15,861 nucleotides of DNA. Source: JAEKLB01 sp050249235. GTDB taxonomy: Bacteria > Actinomycetota > Acidimicrobiia > Acidimicrobiales > CADCSY01. The position numbers were made by a program, and so were the translations under genes. A model generated the notes under the pieces. That model was given only the letters and a program-made list of their open reading frames with translations, did no database searches and was not told where the DNA came from. Positions 1 to 10,221 of this stretch are shown piece by piece (position 1 is the stretch's first letter; each line of letters opens with the position of its first letter). Location: the NCBI GenBank assembly GCA_050249235.1, contig JBFWQW010000064.1:1-15861 (forward strand). Direction: 5' to 3'.

Positions 1-293
1 TCGAGGGCGGTCACCATCTCGGCCGTGGCGAGCGTCCTGCCGGCGACCAGCTTCGGGCGGTTCTCCTCCAGCGTCGCCAGCTCGGCCATGCAGACGTAGA
101 GGTCGTGGCAGACGCCGACGAGGATCTCGTCGAGCCGACCGCCCCTGGGCGCCTCGGCCCGGGCCAACCCGATGGCGGCCTGGGCCTCGTCGACGGCCCC
201 GTAGGCCATCGGCCCGTCGGCGTCCTTGCGCACCCGGCCCCCGTAGAGCAGGCCGGTCGTCCCGTCGTCGCCCTTGCGGGTGTAGATCGTCAC
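1..293 (-). CDS. ATP:cob(I)alamin adenosyltransferase, PduO type (N-terminal part, cut by left edge)
   Basis: This family transfers the 5'-deoxyadenosyl group of ATP to cob(I)alamin, making adenosylcobalamin in the cytoplasm. About 97 codons are visible. The N-terminus reads TIYTRKGDDGTTGLLYGGR, the ATP-binding signature of PduO-type enzymes, followed by KDADGPMAYGAVDEAQAAIG, matching the family's conserved YG-x-(V/L)DE-L/A-x-A-G region. The family is usually about 180-200 residues, so roughly half is missing beyond base 1. The start is GTG at 293-291. It overlaps the TGA of the upstream AI-2E gene (292-290) in the arrangement GTGA, so translation is probably coupled and both genes share one promoter near 1480. 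The family call is firm. The cellular use of adenosylcobalamin cannot be seen here: metH, 2.3 kb away, uses methylcobalamin, so this enzyme more likely serves an adenosylcobalamin mutase encoded elsewhere. Confidence 0.93.
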   Translation of the reverse strand, partial: MTIYTRKGDDGTTGLLYGGRVRKDADGPMAYGAVDEAQAAIGLARAEAPRGGRLDEILVGVCHDLYVCMAELATLEENRPKLVAGRTLATAEMVTAL

Positions 294-1471
294 GGCCGGG
301 CCGGACCGTCGGCGGCGGTGGCAGCGGTGGCGGGCACGGCTCCGGACCCTACCGAGGCGGCGCCGCTCGGCCCGGGGCCCGGCGACGGCGCCTCGGGCTC
401 GGGCGAGGCGCTGCGGGGCCCGTGCCCGAAGGCCTCGTCGAGCACGGCGGCGAAGGCCGCCGAGCCGATCAGGGCGGCGAACACCCCGCCGATGCCGTAG
501 AGCTCGAGACCGAGGAAGGCACCGATCAGGGTCACGTAGGGCCCGACGTGCAGCGATCGGCGCTCGACGTCGCGCTGGATCTGCAGCCCCTCGACGAGCT
601 GCCACCCGATCAGGACCAGCGTGACGGCGACCGTCGCCTCCCAGGTCGCCGTGGTCGCGGCCAGCAGGACGATCGGCAGCGAGCCGAGCACCAGGCCGAT
701 CAGCGGGATGAGGTCGAACAACGCCACGAAGAGGGCGAGTGCGGCCTTCCCCGGCAGGCCGAGGAGGTCGGCGCAGAGATAGGCGATGGCGCCGGCCGCG
801 ATGGCCATGCCGAGCGAACCGGACACGTACGTCCAGGTGCGGCGGTAGGCCGAGGCCGCCCCGGCCCGCACCGCCGGCTCCCGCTCGGCGGGCAGCTGCC
901 GGAGCGCGGCCTCGACCAGCCGGGGCCCGTGCACCAGGAAGAAGATGGTGAGGACGGTGGTGACCAGGAAGGCGACGCCGCGGGTGGCGGCGCTGCGGAT
1001 GGCGTCGTTCACGCTGCCGCCCCGGAGCCGCTCGGGCAGCTCGTCGACGAACTGCTGGGCCCGCTCGGCCAGGCGGAGGTCGCGGGCCGTCTCGCCGAAC
1101 CGGTCCGACCGCTCGACGTCGCGGGCCGCCTCGGGCAGGGCCTGCTCGAGCTCGCCCACCTGGTCGGCCACCTCGTCGACGACGGCGTAGGCGAGGCCGC
1201 CGACGACCGCCAGGGTCGAGACCAGGACGACCACCAGGGCGAGGGCCCGGGGCAGGAACCGGTCGAGCGCCACCACCACCGGGTGGAAGAGCCCGGCGAG
1301 GGTGGCGGCGGTGAGGATCCAGCCGATCACCCGGCCCGACGCGCCGACCACGGCCAGGAGCAGGAGCGTCAGGCCGAACATCGCCACGGCCCGCAGGACG
1401 GAGCCGGGGGTGAGCCTGAGCAGGAGGGGCGGCTCGGGGCGTCGACCCCCGTGCCGCGTCGACGCCGCCAT
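290..1471 (-). CDS. AI-2E family transporter (minus-strand paralogue)
   Basis: A 393-residue integral membrane protein of the AI-2E transporter family (PF01594), a group named after E. coli TqsA whose members export or exchange varied small solutes; the substrate here is unknown. Hydrophobic segments lie at about 25-45, 47-65, 75-98, 165-182, 215-238, 243-275, 277-295 and 310-345. Between the early and middle helices is a charged, probably helical stretch (about 100-160), typical of the family. The signature LFDLIPLIG is at 251-259 and the QLVEGLQIQRDV region at 291-302. Residues about 353-393 form a Pro/Ala/Gly-rich, presumably disordered C-terminal tail not needed by the family fold. The ATG at 1471 lies 8 nt after a TACGGT hexamer and no Shine-Dalgarno is visible, suggesting a leaderless mRNA. 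It is divergent from a paralogue and is translationally coupled to the adenosyltransferase. Confidence 0.9.
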   Translation of the reverse strand: MAASTRHGGRRPEPPLLLRLTPGSVLRAVAMFGLTLLLLAVVGASGRVIGWILTAATLAGLFHPVVVALDRFLPRALALVVVLVSTLAVVGGLAYAVVDEVADQVGELEQALPEAARDVERSDRFGETARDLRLAERAQQFVDELPERLRGGSVNDAIRSAATRGVAFLVTTVLTIFFLVHGPRLVEAALRQLPAEREPAVRAGAASAYRRTWTYVSGSLGMAIAAGAIAYLCADLLGLPGKAALALFVALFDLIPLIGLVLGSLPIVLLAATTATWEATVAVTLVLIGWQLVEGLQIQRDVERRSLHVGPYVTLIGAFLGLELYGIGGVFAALIGSAAFAAVLDEAFGHGPRSASPEPEAPSPGPGPSGAASVGSGAVPATAATAADGPARP

Positions 1472-1478
1472 CCGTGCC

Positions 1479-1485
1479 TACCGTA
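1479..1485. promoter_or_regulatory. Overlapping divergent -10 elements between the two AI-2E genes
   Basis: Only 19 bp (1472-1490) separate the two divergent start codons. On the plus strand TACCGT (1479-1484) is followed by 6 nt and then GTG at 1491. On the minus strand TACGGT (1485-1480) is followed by 8 nt and then ATG at 1471. The 7-mer TACCGTA is nearly self-complementary, so the same bases offer a TAnnnT -10 box in both directions. Both transcripts would begin at or within a base or two of the start codon. No convincing -35 is seen. Mapping as a promoter is inferred from spacing and from the same layout at other starts in the window. Confidence 0.55.
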
Positions 1486-1490
1486 CCGAC

Positions 1491-2615
1491 GTGCCCGACG
1501 CCGACCGGGGAGGCGACCAGCCCGGCCCGGAGCCGGCGCCGGAGGTCATCACCGCCGAGCTCGACTGGCACACGGTGGCGGTCTTCCTCGCCGCCTTCGT
1601 CGCCCTCGTGGCGCTCACCGCCCTGGCCCGGCGGGCCGGACCCGTGGTCGCCTGGGTGGTCGTCGGCACCCTCCTTGCCCTGGCCCTCGACCCACTGGTC
1701 ACGTCGCTCACCCGCCGGGTCCGGCGCCGGTCGGTCGCCGTCGGCACGGTGCTGGCCGGCTTCCTCCTTGCCGTGGCGGTGCTGGCCGCCGTCTTCGGAC
1801 CGCCGGCCGCCCGCCAGGCCCGCCAGCTCGGCGACGACCTTCCCGCGGTGATCGACGACCTGGGCGAGCTCCCGCTGGTCGGCGCCCGCATCAGGGACGC
1901 CGACGTGTCACAGAAGGTGGAGGACTTCCTCGACGACCTGCCCGATCGCCTCTCGGGGGACACCACGCCGATCGAGGCCGCCGGTCGGTCGTTGCTGAGC
2001 GGGGCCCTGGCCGCGGTCGCCACCGTCCTCATCGCCGTCACCCTCCTGCTCGACGGCGAGCGCGTGCTCCGACGGCTGCGGCGGCTGGTCCCCCCCGAGC
2101 GGCGGGCCCAGGCCGACGAGATGGGCCGGCTCGCCTACCAGGTGATCGGCCGCTACTTCGCCGGCTCGATGCTCGTCGCCGTCATCGCCGGCCTGTCGGT
2201 CACCGCGGTGGGGCTGGCGCTCGGCGTGCCCCTCGCGCCGCTGGCCGGGGCCTGGGTGGCCCTGTTCGACCTCGTGCCCCAGATCGGCGGGGCCGTCGGC
2301 GGCATCCCGTTCGTGGTGCTCGCCTTCACCCAGGGCGCCACGGCCGGGCTGATCGCCGGCGTCTTCTTCATCCTCTACCTGCAGTTCGAGAACCACTTCC
2401 TCACGCCGCTCGTCGTCGGCCGGAGCATCGACCTCTCCCCGCCGGCAACGATGATCGCCGCACTGGTGGGCGTCTCGGCCGGCGGGGTCGTCGGTGCGCT
2501 CATCGCCGTGCCCTTCCTCGGCGCCGCCAAGGCGATCTACCGCGAGCTCCGGCCCCCGGCCGGGGCCACGCCCGCCTCGCCGGAAAAAGGAGGTGGCGGC
2601 GGGTCGTCGTCGTAG
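1491..2615 (+). CDS. AI-2E family transporter (plus-strand paralogue)
   Basis: A 374-residue membrane protein of the AI-2E family, a diverged paralogue of the gene on the other side of the 19-bp divergent promoter. Hydrophobic segments fall at about 28-48, 51-70, 81-102, 168-188, 223-245, 250-280, 283-300 and 317-347. Family landmarks are LFDLVPQIGG at 258-267 and the QFENHFLTPLVVGRSIDL stretch around 298-315, which matches the family consensus more closely than the minus-strand copy does. The tail ends in a Gly/Ser run. The reading frame stays open back to 1302, but I choose GTG 1491 because it lies 6 nt after TACCGT, gives a normal family length and avoids overlap with the divergent gene. 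The stop codon TAG (2613-2615) is also the first half of the presumed -10 hexamer of metH. Substrate unknown. Confidence 0.9.
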   Translation: MPDADRGGDQPGPEPAPEVITAELDWHTVAVFLAAFVALVALTALARRAGPVVAWVVVGTLLALALDPLVTSLTRRVRRRSVAVGTVLAGFLLAVAVLAAVFGPPAARQARQLGDDLPAVIDDLGELPLVGARIRDADVSQKVEDFLDDLPDRLSGDTTPIEAAGRSLLSGALAAVATVLIAVTLLLDGERVLRRLRRLVPPERRAQADEMGRLAYQVIGRYFAGSMLVAVIAGLSVTAVGLALGVPLAPLAGAWVALFDLVPQIGGAVGGIPFVVLAFTQGATAGLIAGVFFILYLQFENHFLTPLVVGRSIDLSPPATMIAALVGVSAGGVVGALIAVPFLGAAKAIYRELRPPAGATPASPEKGGGGGSSS

Positions 2616-2618
2616 CCT
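2613..2618 (+). promoter_or_regulatory. -10-like hexamer of metH (leaderless)
   Basis: TAGCCT at 2613-2618 is followed by 6 nt and the metH GTG at 2625. The identical hexamer and spacing occur before the gene starting at 7932. The first three bases, TAG, are the stop codon of the preceding AI-2E gene, so termination of one reading frame and initiation of the next transcript coincide. No SAM or cobalamin riboswitch can fit between hexamer and start codon. Confidence 0.5.
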
Positions 2619-2624
2619 CTCGGT

Positions 2625-6125
<3,501 letters not shown>

Positions 6126-6147
6126 CCACCCGGCCACTCCGTTCTCT

Positions 6148-6182
6148 GTTCACGGTTCCTGCACACGCGTGGATCCGTGAAC
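6148..6182. terminator. Hairpin between convergent metH and deacetylase genes
   Basis: A 12-bp inverted repeat with one internal mismatch: GTTCACGGTTCC (6148-6159) pairs with GGATCCGTGAAC (6171-6182) around an 11-nt loop. It fills most of the 72-bp gap between two gene ends that face each other, so it could terminate transcription from both sides. There is no run of T after either arm, so it is not a classical intrinsic terminator; its role is inferred from position. Confidence 0.55.
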
Positions 6183-6197
6183 CCGGAGCGGGTCGCC

Positions 6198-7028
6198 TCA
6201 GCGGAGGCCGGCGAAGAGGTCGTCCTCGGGGACGGGTGCGCCGGTGACGTCGTAGGCGCGGATGAAGCTCTCCCGACCGAACATGCGGCCGAAGGCCTCG
6301 TCCGGGAGCTTGCCGAAGAAAGACTCCTCGATCTGGCTGGCGTGGGCGCTGAGCGCCTGCCGCTTGCGGGTGACGAACGGCATCGTGTCGACCGTCGTGG
6401 TGATCCGGGCCTCGAGCTCGTCCATCCGCGCCTCCCATGCCGCGTCGGGCTCGCTCTCGTCCGGCCACTCGACGCCGAGGTCCTCGAGCGTCCGGCGGAA
6501 CTCGTCCCAGTCGCTGCGCCGCATGGCGGTGAAGTAGGCCTTCTTCGGGATGCCGGTGCGCCGGACCGCCTCCATCGTCACGATGTTGGCCCGGAGGTGG
6601 TCGGGGTGGTCGTACGAGCCGCCGTCGTCGTAGGTGACCACCACGTCGGGCCGGTGCCGCTCGAACAGGGCGGAGAGCTGCTCGACGGCGACGTCGAGGG
6701 GCACGTTGCAGAAGGCCTCCGGCCAGTCCTTGTACTCCCACCCGGCCATCCCCGAGTCGTGGTGGCCGAGCAGCTCGAGGTGGGTCACGTCGAGGATGGC
6801 GCAGGCGGCGTCGAGCTCGGCCAGCCTCGTCTCGGCCACCCGGCCGCGGTCGTGGCCGTCCTCCCCCGGCTTCACTCCGCCGGGCCCGTCACCCAGCTCG
6901 CCGTTCGTGCAGGTGACGACGACCGTGCGGATCCCGTCGGCGGCATAGCGGGCGAGCACCCCGCCGGTGCTCGACGACTCGTCGTCCGGATGGGCGTGGA
7001 CCGCCATCAGCGTGAGGGGCTTCGTCAT
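6198..7028 (-). CDS. PIG-L/LmbE family zinc deacetylase (mycothiol MshB/Mca type)
   Basis: A 276-residue member of the PIG-L/LmbE family. In actinobacteria the closest functional classes are MshB, which deacetylates GlcNAc-inositol during mycothiol synthesis, and Mca, which cleaves mycothiol S-conjugates. The zinc site is visible: HAHPDDE at 11-17 gives H13 and D16, and DHPDH at 140-144 gives H144, closely matching the H13/D16/H147 ligands known for M. tuberculosis MshB; D15 is the expected general base. The opening MAVHAHPDDESS resembles Mca, while the following VVVTCTNGELGD is closer to MshB, so I do not choose between them. The length fits the family (about 280-300). The ATG at 7028 lies 6 nt after CAAGCT with no Shine-Dalgarno. 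It is on the same strand as the upstream membrane protein, with 49 bp between them. Confidence 0.87.
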   Translation of the reverse strand: MTKPLTLMAVHAHPDDESSSTGGVLARYAADGIRTVVVTCTNGELGDGPGGVKPGEDGHDRGRVAETRLAELDAACAILDVTHLELLGHHDSGMAGWEYKDWPEAFCNVPLDVAVEQLSALFERHRPDVVVTYDDGGSYDHPDHLRANIVTMEAVRRTGIPKKAYFTAMRRSDWDEFRRTLEDLGVEWPDESEPDAAWEARMDELEARITTTVDTMPFVTRKRQALSAHASQIEESFFGKLPDEAFGRMFGRESFIRAYDVTGAPVPEDDLFAGLR

Positions 7029-7034
7029 GGCCCC

Positions 7035-7040
7035 AGCTTG
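7035..7040 (-). promoter_or_regulatory. -10-like hexamer of the PIG-L deacetylase
   Basis: On the minus strand CAAGCT (7040-7035) lies exactly 6 nt before the ATG at 7028. The same hexamer with the same spacing precedes the flavoprotein gene at 12058. It departs from TAnnnT at the first base, so this is weaker than the TAGCCT sites. A possible use is a promoter internal to the 7932-6198 gene pair. Confidence 0.38.
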
Positions 7041-7077
7041 CCGCGCCGGCCCGGCGGGGCCACCGCCGGGCGGGACC

Positions 7078-7932
7078 TCAGCCGGCGAGGACGGCCCGGG
7101 CGACGAGATCGGTGCCGAACGCGGTGAGGATGGCCAGGTAGAGGAGGCCGGTGGCGGCCATGACGGCCGAGTAGTAGCGCTCCCGCAGCGCGGCCCGGGT
7201 CACGACGCAGAGCACGATCGTTCCCACCGCGCAGGCACCCCAGAACCAGCCGAGCATCCCGTTGTAGCCGTCGTCGATGGCGCCGGACCACACCGAGAGC
7301 ATCCCGGTCGGGAGGAGGAGCGAGACCACCTCGACCGGCCACACGAGCGCGGTCCAGCGGACCAGCTCCAGCAGCGGGGCCCGGCTCATGCCCGGCTGCA
7401 CGAGGTACCAGTGGCCGAGGAGCATGGCGTCGGTGACGGCCCCCAGGAAGACGGCGCCGCTGAAGGTGCGCAGGAGCGAGAGCCACCCGTCGCCTCCCGC
7501 GTCGAGGGCGCCGGCCACGAGGCCGACCGCGCCCACGAGCGGGGCCACGAGGTCGAGCCAGGGCGGGAACTCGACGGCGCCGTCGTCCCGCTCGGGAACG
7601 ACCCGCTCGATGCCCGTCATCGCCGCCACCCGCGCCGACCGGGCCGACGCCATGGCGTTGCCCCGGCTCACCCCGGCCCGCCGCCGGGCGACGGAGACCA
7701 CGAGCGCCACGGCGGTCGCGGTCGCCACGCCCGCGGCGGCCAGGTCGCGGACGGGAACGAACCCGATGGCGCTGGCCGCCGCCAGCGACCCGAGGGCGAG
7801 GGCGAGGTAGGTGCCCCGCAGCAGCCAGCCGTAGCCGATGCCGACCTCGCGCCGGCGGGACGTGACCCACAGGAAGAGCAGCCCGCCGGTGGCCCACTGC
7901 AGGAGCACCGTGGCGGCGTCGAGGCGGATCAC
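7078..7932 (-). CDS. Eight-helix membrane protein of unknown function
   Basis: I do not recognise this 284-residue protein. Hydrophobic segments at about 5-22, 36-58, 65-84, 126-145, 153-174, 190-212, 226-248 and 255-279 predict eight membrane helices and no signal peptide. A polar loop (about 85-125) follows the third helix. The most distinctive stretch is TDAMLLGHWYLVQPGMSRAP at about 165-184, whose His, Trp and Tyr at a helix end look functional, followed by a WPVEVVSLLLPTGM segment about 25 residues later. The GTG start at 7932 lies 6 nt after TAGCCT. The gene precedes the PIG-L deacetylase on the same strand and is divergent from a lipoprotein gene, which does not define a job. The ORF itself is well supported by composition, the promoter-like motif and clean boundaries. 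Confidence 0.8.
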   Translation of the reverse strand: MIRLDAATVLLQWATGGLLFLWVTSRRREVGIGYGWLLRGTYLALALGSLAAASAIGFVPVRDLAAAGVATATAVALVVSVARRRAGVSRGNAMASARSARVAAMTGIERVVPERDDGAVEFPPWLDLVAPLVGAVGLVAGALDAGGDGWLSLLRTFSGAVFLGAVTDAMLLGHWYLVQPGMSRAPLLELVRWTALVWPVEVVSLLLPTGMLSVWSGAIDDGYNGMLGWFWGACAVGTIVLCVVTRAALRERYYSAVMAATGLLYLAILTAFGTDLVARAVLAG

Positions 7933-7938
7933 GCTCGG

Positions 7939-7944
7939 AGGCTA
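7939..7944 (-). promoter_or_regulatory. -10-like hexamer of the membrane protein gene
   Basis: On the minus strand TAGCCT (7944-7939) is followed by CCGAGC and then the GTG at 7932. This is the same hexamer and 6-nt spacing as metH. It lies in the 68-bp divergent gap shared with the lipoprotein gene. Confidence 0.5.
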
Positions 7945-7986
7945 GGAGCCGGCGCCGCCCGTCCCGGAACCGGCCGGTGCCTGCCC

Positions 7987-7992
7987 TAGCCT
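7987..7992 (+). promoter_or_regulatory. -10-like hexamer of the lipoprotein gene
   Basis: TAGCCT at 7987-7992 is followed by 8 nt and the GTG at 8001. An alternative in-frame GTG at 7977 lies upstream of this hexamer and would encode residues before the signal peptide, so the motif helps decide the start. Confidence 0.45.
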
Positions 7993-8000
7993 GCGCCGCC

Positions 8001-8639
8001 GTGCGCCGCCCGAGGACCGTCGCCGGTGGTCTGGCGGTGGCCGTCGCCCTCCTCGCTGGTGCCGCCTGCGGCGGCGACGACGGGGGCGGGGGTGACGGGG
8101 TGGGCGGCCCGTCGCCGCTGCCCGCCGAGCTCGAGGCATTCCTCGACCGGACGGGACCGCCGGGCCGGGTGGCCTTCACCGCCGGCTACGAGGTGCTCCA
8201 GAAGATGGGCGGGACCTTCACCGCCGTCGAGGTGGCAGTGGCCCCACCGGCGTGGCAGGTCTCGGCCGGCGACGTCGTCGTGATCGGCGGCCCGGACGCG
8301 GCCACCTGCCGGGTGAGCACCGCCACCTGCCGGCGGGGCATCGACGAGGCGGCGCTGTCGTCCGCCGGGGTGTTCTCCGGCTTCTTCGCCGACGCGCCGG
8401 CCCGCCAGCTGCGGGCCGCGGCCGGTCGGGAGGGCGCCGCCGAGGCCGTCTTCAGCTCCCACGTCGTCGCCGGTGTGGCCCTCGACTGCGCCGTCGTCCC
8501 CACCGCCCCGCTCACCGCCTGCCTCACGCCGGAAGGGGTCTTCGGCCTCGTCGACGACAGCGCTCGCCGCTACGGCCTCACCTCCTACGCCGCCGGCCCC
8601 CCGCCCGAGCCGATCGCGCCGCCCTTCCCGGTCGGCTGA
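8001..8639 (+). CDS. Secreted lipoprotein of unknown function
   Basis: A 212-residue protein with a lipoprotein signal peptide: basic RRPR at 2-5, a hydrophobic core at about 7-20, and LLAGAAC ending in C23. The -3 residue is Gly instead of the usual Leu, but the layout with a following GGDDGGGG spacer is typical of actinobacterial lipoproteins. The mature part (about 40-212) is likely on the outer face of the membrane and has four further cysteines, C103/C110 and C163/C174, which may form two disulfides. It ends in a Pro-rich tail. I find no recognisable enzyme or binding-protein motif. GTG 8001 is preferred over GTG 7977 because it places the arginines at the N-terminus and follows TAGCCT by 8 nt. 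It is divergent from the membrane protein at 7932 and separated from the MFS gene by a hairpin. Confidence 0.8.
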   Translation: MRRPRTVAGGLAVAVALLAGAACGGDDGGGGDGVGGPSPLPAELEAFLDRTGPPGRVAFTAGYEVLQKMGGTFTAVEVAVAPPAWQVSAGDVVVIGGPDAATCRVSTATCRRGIDEAALSSAGVFSGFFADAPARQLRAAAGREGAAEAVFSSHVVAGVALDCAVVPTAPLTACLTPEGVFGLVDDSARRYGLTSYAAGPPPEPIAPPFPVG

Positions 8640-8660
8640 GCCGATCCCCGCCGCCGGTGC

Positions 8661-8686
8661 GGGACGGACCCCGGTGGCCCCGTCCC
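8661..8686 (+). terminator. Hairpin after the lipoprotein gene
   Basis: A perfect 7-bp inverted repeat, GGGACGG (8661-8667) and CCGTCCC (8680-8686), around a 12-nt loop, starting 21 nt after the lipoprotein stop and ending before the MFS promoter-like hexamer. No T-run follows. Position suggests termination, but GC-rich sequence forms such repeats by chance. Confidence 0.4.
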
Positions 8687-8712
8687 ACTGGCAGCCGGCC
8701 GGTCCCGGCAGG

Positions 8713-8718
8713 TAGGCA
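8713..8718 (+). promoter_or_regulatory. -10-like hexamer of the MFS exporter gene
   Basis: TAGGCA at 8713-8718 is followed by 7 nt and the ATG at 8726. A GGGGAG run directly abuts the ATG, too close to act as a Shine-Dalgarno sequence, so leaderless initiation fits better. Confidence 0.4.
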
Positions 8719-8725
8719 CGGGGAG

Positions 8726-10213
8726 ATGCGGGTGCCCGGCACGGACCTCGCCGAGACGGTCGACCACGACGACGGTTACAAGTGGCGCGCCTTCGCCGCG
8801 ATCGCGATCTCGTTCGTGACGATGGTGATGAGCATCTCGATGGTCTTCGTCGCGCTCTCCGCGATCGCCGCCGAGTACGGGGTGACGCTGCGGGCCGTGT
8901 CCTGGGTGGTGATCGTCCAGGCACTGACCATCACCGCGCTCATGCTGCCGATGGGCCGGCTGGCGGACATCATCGGCCGCCGCCGGGTCCACCTCATCGG
9001 ACTCGGCTTGTTCGCGGGCGGGTCGATCGGCTGTGCCCTGGCCCCGAGCCTCGGGACGCTGCTCGCAGCCCGGGTCGTCATGGCGGTCGGCAACTCGATG
9101 GGCCAGTCGGTCGGCTCGGCCATGGTCGTCTCGGTGTTCCCACCCGAGGAGCGGGGCAGGGCGATCGGCAGCCAGGCCTCCGCGGTCGCCGTGGGCGCCG
9201 CCGCCGGCCCCATCCTGGCCGGGCTGGTGCTCCAGGCCTTCTCGTGGAGGGCCCTGTTCGTGATCGTCACGGTGCCGATCCTCGTGGCCTTCGTGGCCGG
9301 CTACCGGATCCTGGACGAGGCCCGGGTCACCCCGGACAACCACAACGCCGAGGCCTCGTTCGACCACCTGGGCGCGGTCCTCTCGAGCCTTGCCGTCGTC
9401 GCCGTCGTCCTGACCATGAGCAACCCGCTGGCGCTGCCGTGGGGATCGCCGGTGATCGTGGCCGGGACGGTGGTCGGCGTGGCGCTGCTCGGCGCCTTCG
9501 TGTGGTGGGAGCTCCGGACCGTCTCGCCCATGCTGGACATCCACCTCTTCCGGAACCGCGTGCTGGCCACGGCCATCGCCACCCGGCTGATCGGCTTCAC
9601 CGCCGGGACCGCCAGCCAGCTGTTGCTGCCGATCTTCCTGATCAGCTACCGGGGCATGCGCGAGGGCGCGGCGGGGGCGGTCATGTTCCTGTCCGCGGTC
9701 GGGTTGGGGTTGGCCTCGCAGGTGTGCGGCCGGTTGACCGACCGGCTCGGCGAGCGGCGGTTCCTGGTGCTCGGCTTCGGTGGGTCGATGGCCGCGGCTG
9801 TCGGGCTGGGGATGATCGAGGACACGACGCCCCTGGTCCTCGTGACCGTCGTGGTGTTCGCCAACGGGCTGGCCCAGGGCACATGGGCCGTCCCGAACAA
9901 CAGCGTGGTGATGGGATCGGTGCCGCGGTCGATGCTCGGTGTGGCCGGGGCGCTCAGCAACCTCACCCGCAACGTCGGCAGCGTCATCGGGCAGGCGATC
10001 GCGGCGGCGGTCGTGGCCGCGGTCATGGTCTCCCGCGGCTTCGACATCGCGCTCGACGAGGTCCGCGACACACCTGGTGCCGGCGCCGCCTTCCTCGAGG
10101 GGTGGCAGCGCGCCTACGTCGTGGTCGTCGTCCTAGCCCTGGCCGGGCTCGTCCTCACGCTGCTCGTGCGCCCGGACCAGTTCGACGACCCGGGCGGGAC
10201 CGACCGTCCTTGA
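8726..10213 (+). CDS. MFS transporter, DHA2 (14-helix) drug:proton antiporter type
   Basis: A 495-residue major facilitator protein predicted to exchange protons for an unknown small molecule across the inner membrane, as DHA2 multidrug exporters do. MFS motif A is GRLADIIGRRR at 77-87 in the loop between helices 2 and 3. The antiporter motif C, GAAAGPILAG, is at 157-166, and an Arg consistent with motif B is at about 116. Length and spacing fit 14 helices. The helix-1 motif usual in DHA2 drug exporters (LDxTIVNVALP) is only partly kept: the region reads MSISMVFVALSAI, without the acidic residue, so the substrate may differ from typical drugs. The frame is open further upstream, but ATG 8726 gives a standard cytoplasmic N-terminus and follows TAGGCA by 7 nt. 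No TetR or MarR regulator is adjacent. Confidence 0.9.
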   Translation: MRVPGTDLAETVDHDDGYKWRAFAAIAISFVTMVMSISMVFVALSAIAAEYGVTLRAVSWVVIVQALTITALMLPMGRLADIIGRRRVHLIGLGLFAGGSIGCALAPSLGTLLAARVVMAVGNSMGQSVGSAMVVSVFPPEERGRAIGSQASAVAVGAAAGPILAGLVLQAFSWRALFVIVTVPILVAFVAGYRILDEARVTPDNHNAEASFDHLGAVLSSLAVVAVVLTMSNPLALPWGSPVIVAGTVVGVALLGAFVWWELRTVSPMLDIHLFRNRVLATAIATRLIGFTAGTASQLLLPIFLISYRGMREGAAGAVMFLSAVGLGLASQVCGRLTDRLGERRFLVLGFGGSMAAAVGLGMIEDTTPLVLVTVVVFANGLAQGTWAVPNNSVVMGSVPRSMLGVAGALSNLTRNVGSVIGQAIAAAVVAAVMVSRGFDIALDEVRDTPGAGAAFLEGWQRAYVVVVVLALAGLVLTLLVRPDQFDDPGGTDRP

Positions 10214-10221
10214 CACACCGG

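Noticed and set aside
2586..2594. AAAGGAGGT, a perfect Shine-Dalgarno-like sequence before metH
   Set aside because: It lies about 30 nt before the metH GTG, too far to act, and is explained by the Glu-Lys-Gly-Gly codons of the AI-2E C-terminus. No in-frame metH start lies at the right distance after it.
2616..2624. SAM or cobalamin riboswitch upstream of metH
   Set aside because: Upstream sequence is coding to 2615 and just 9 nt remain before the GTG, so there is no room for an aptamer on a metH-specific leader.
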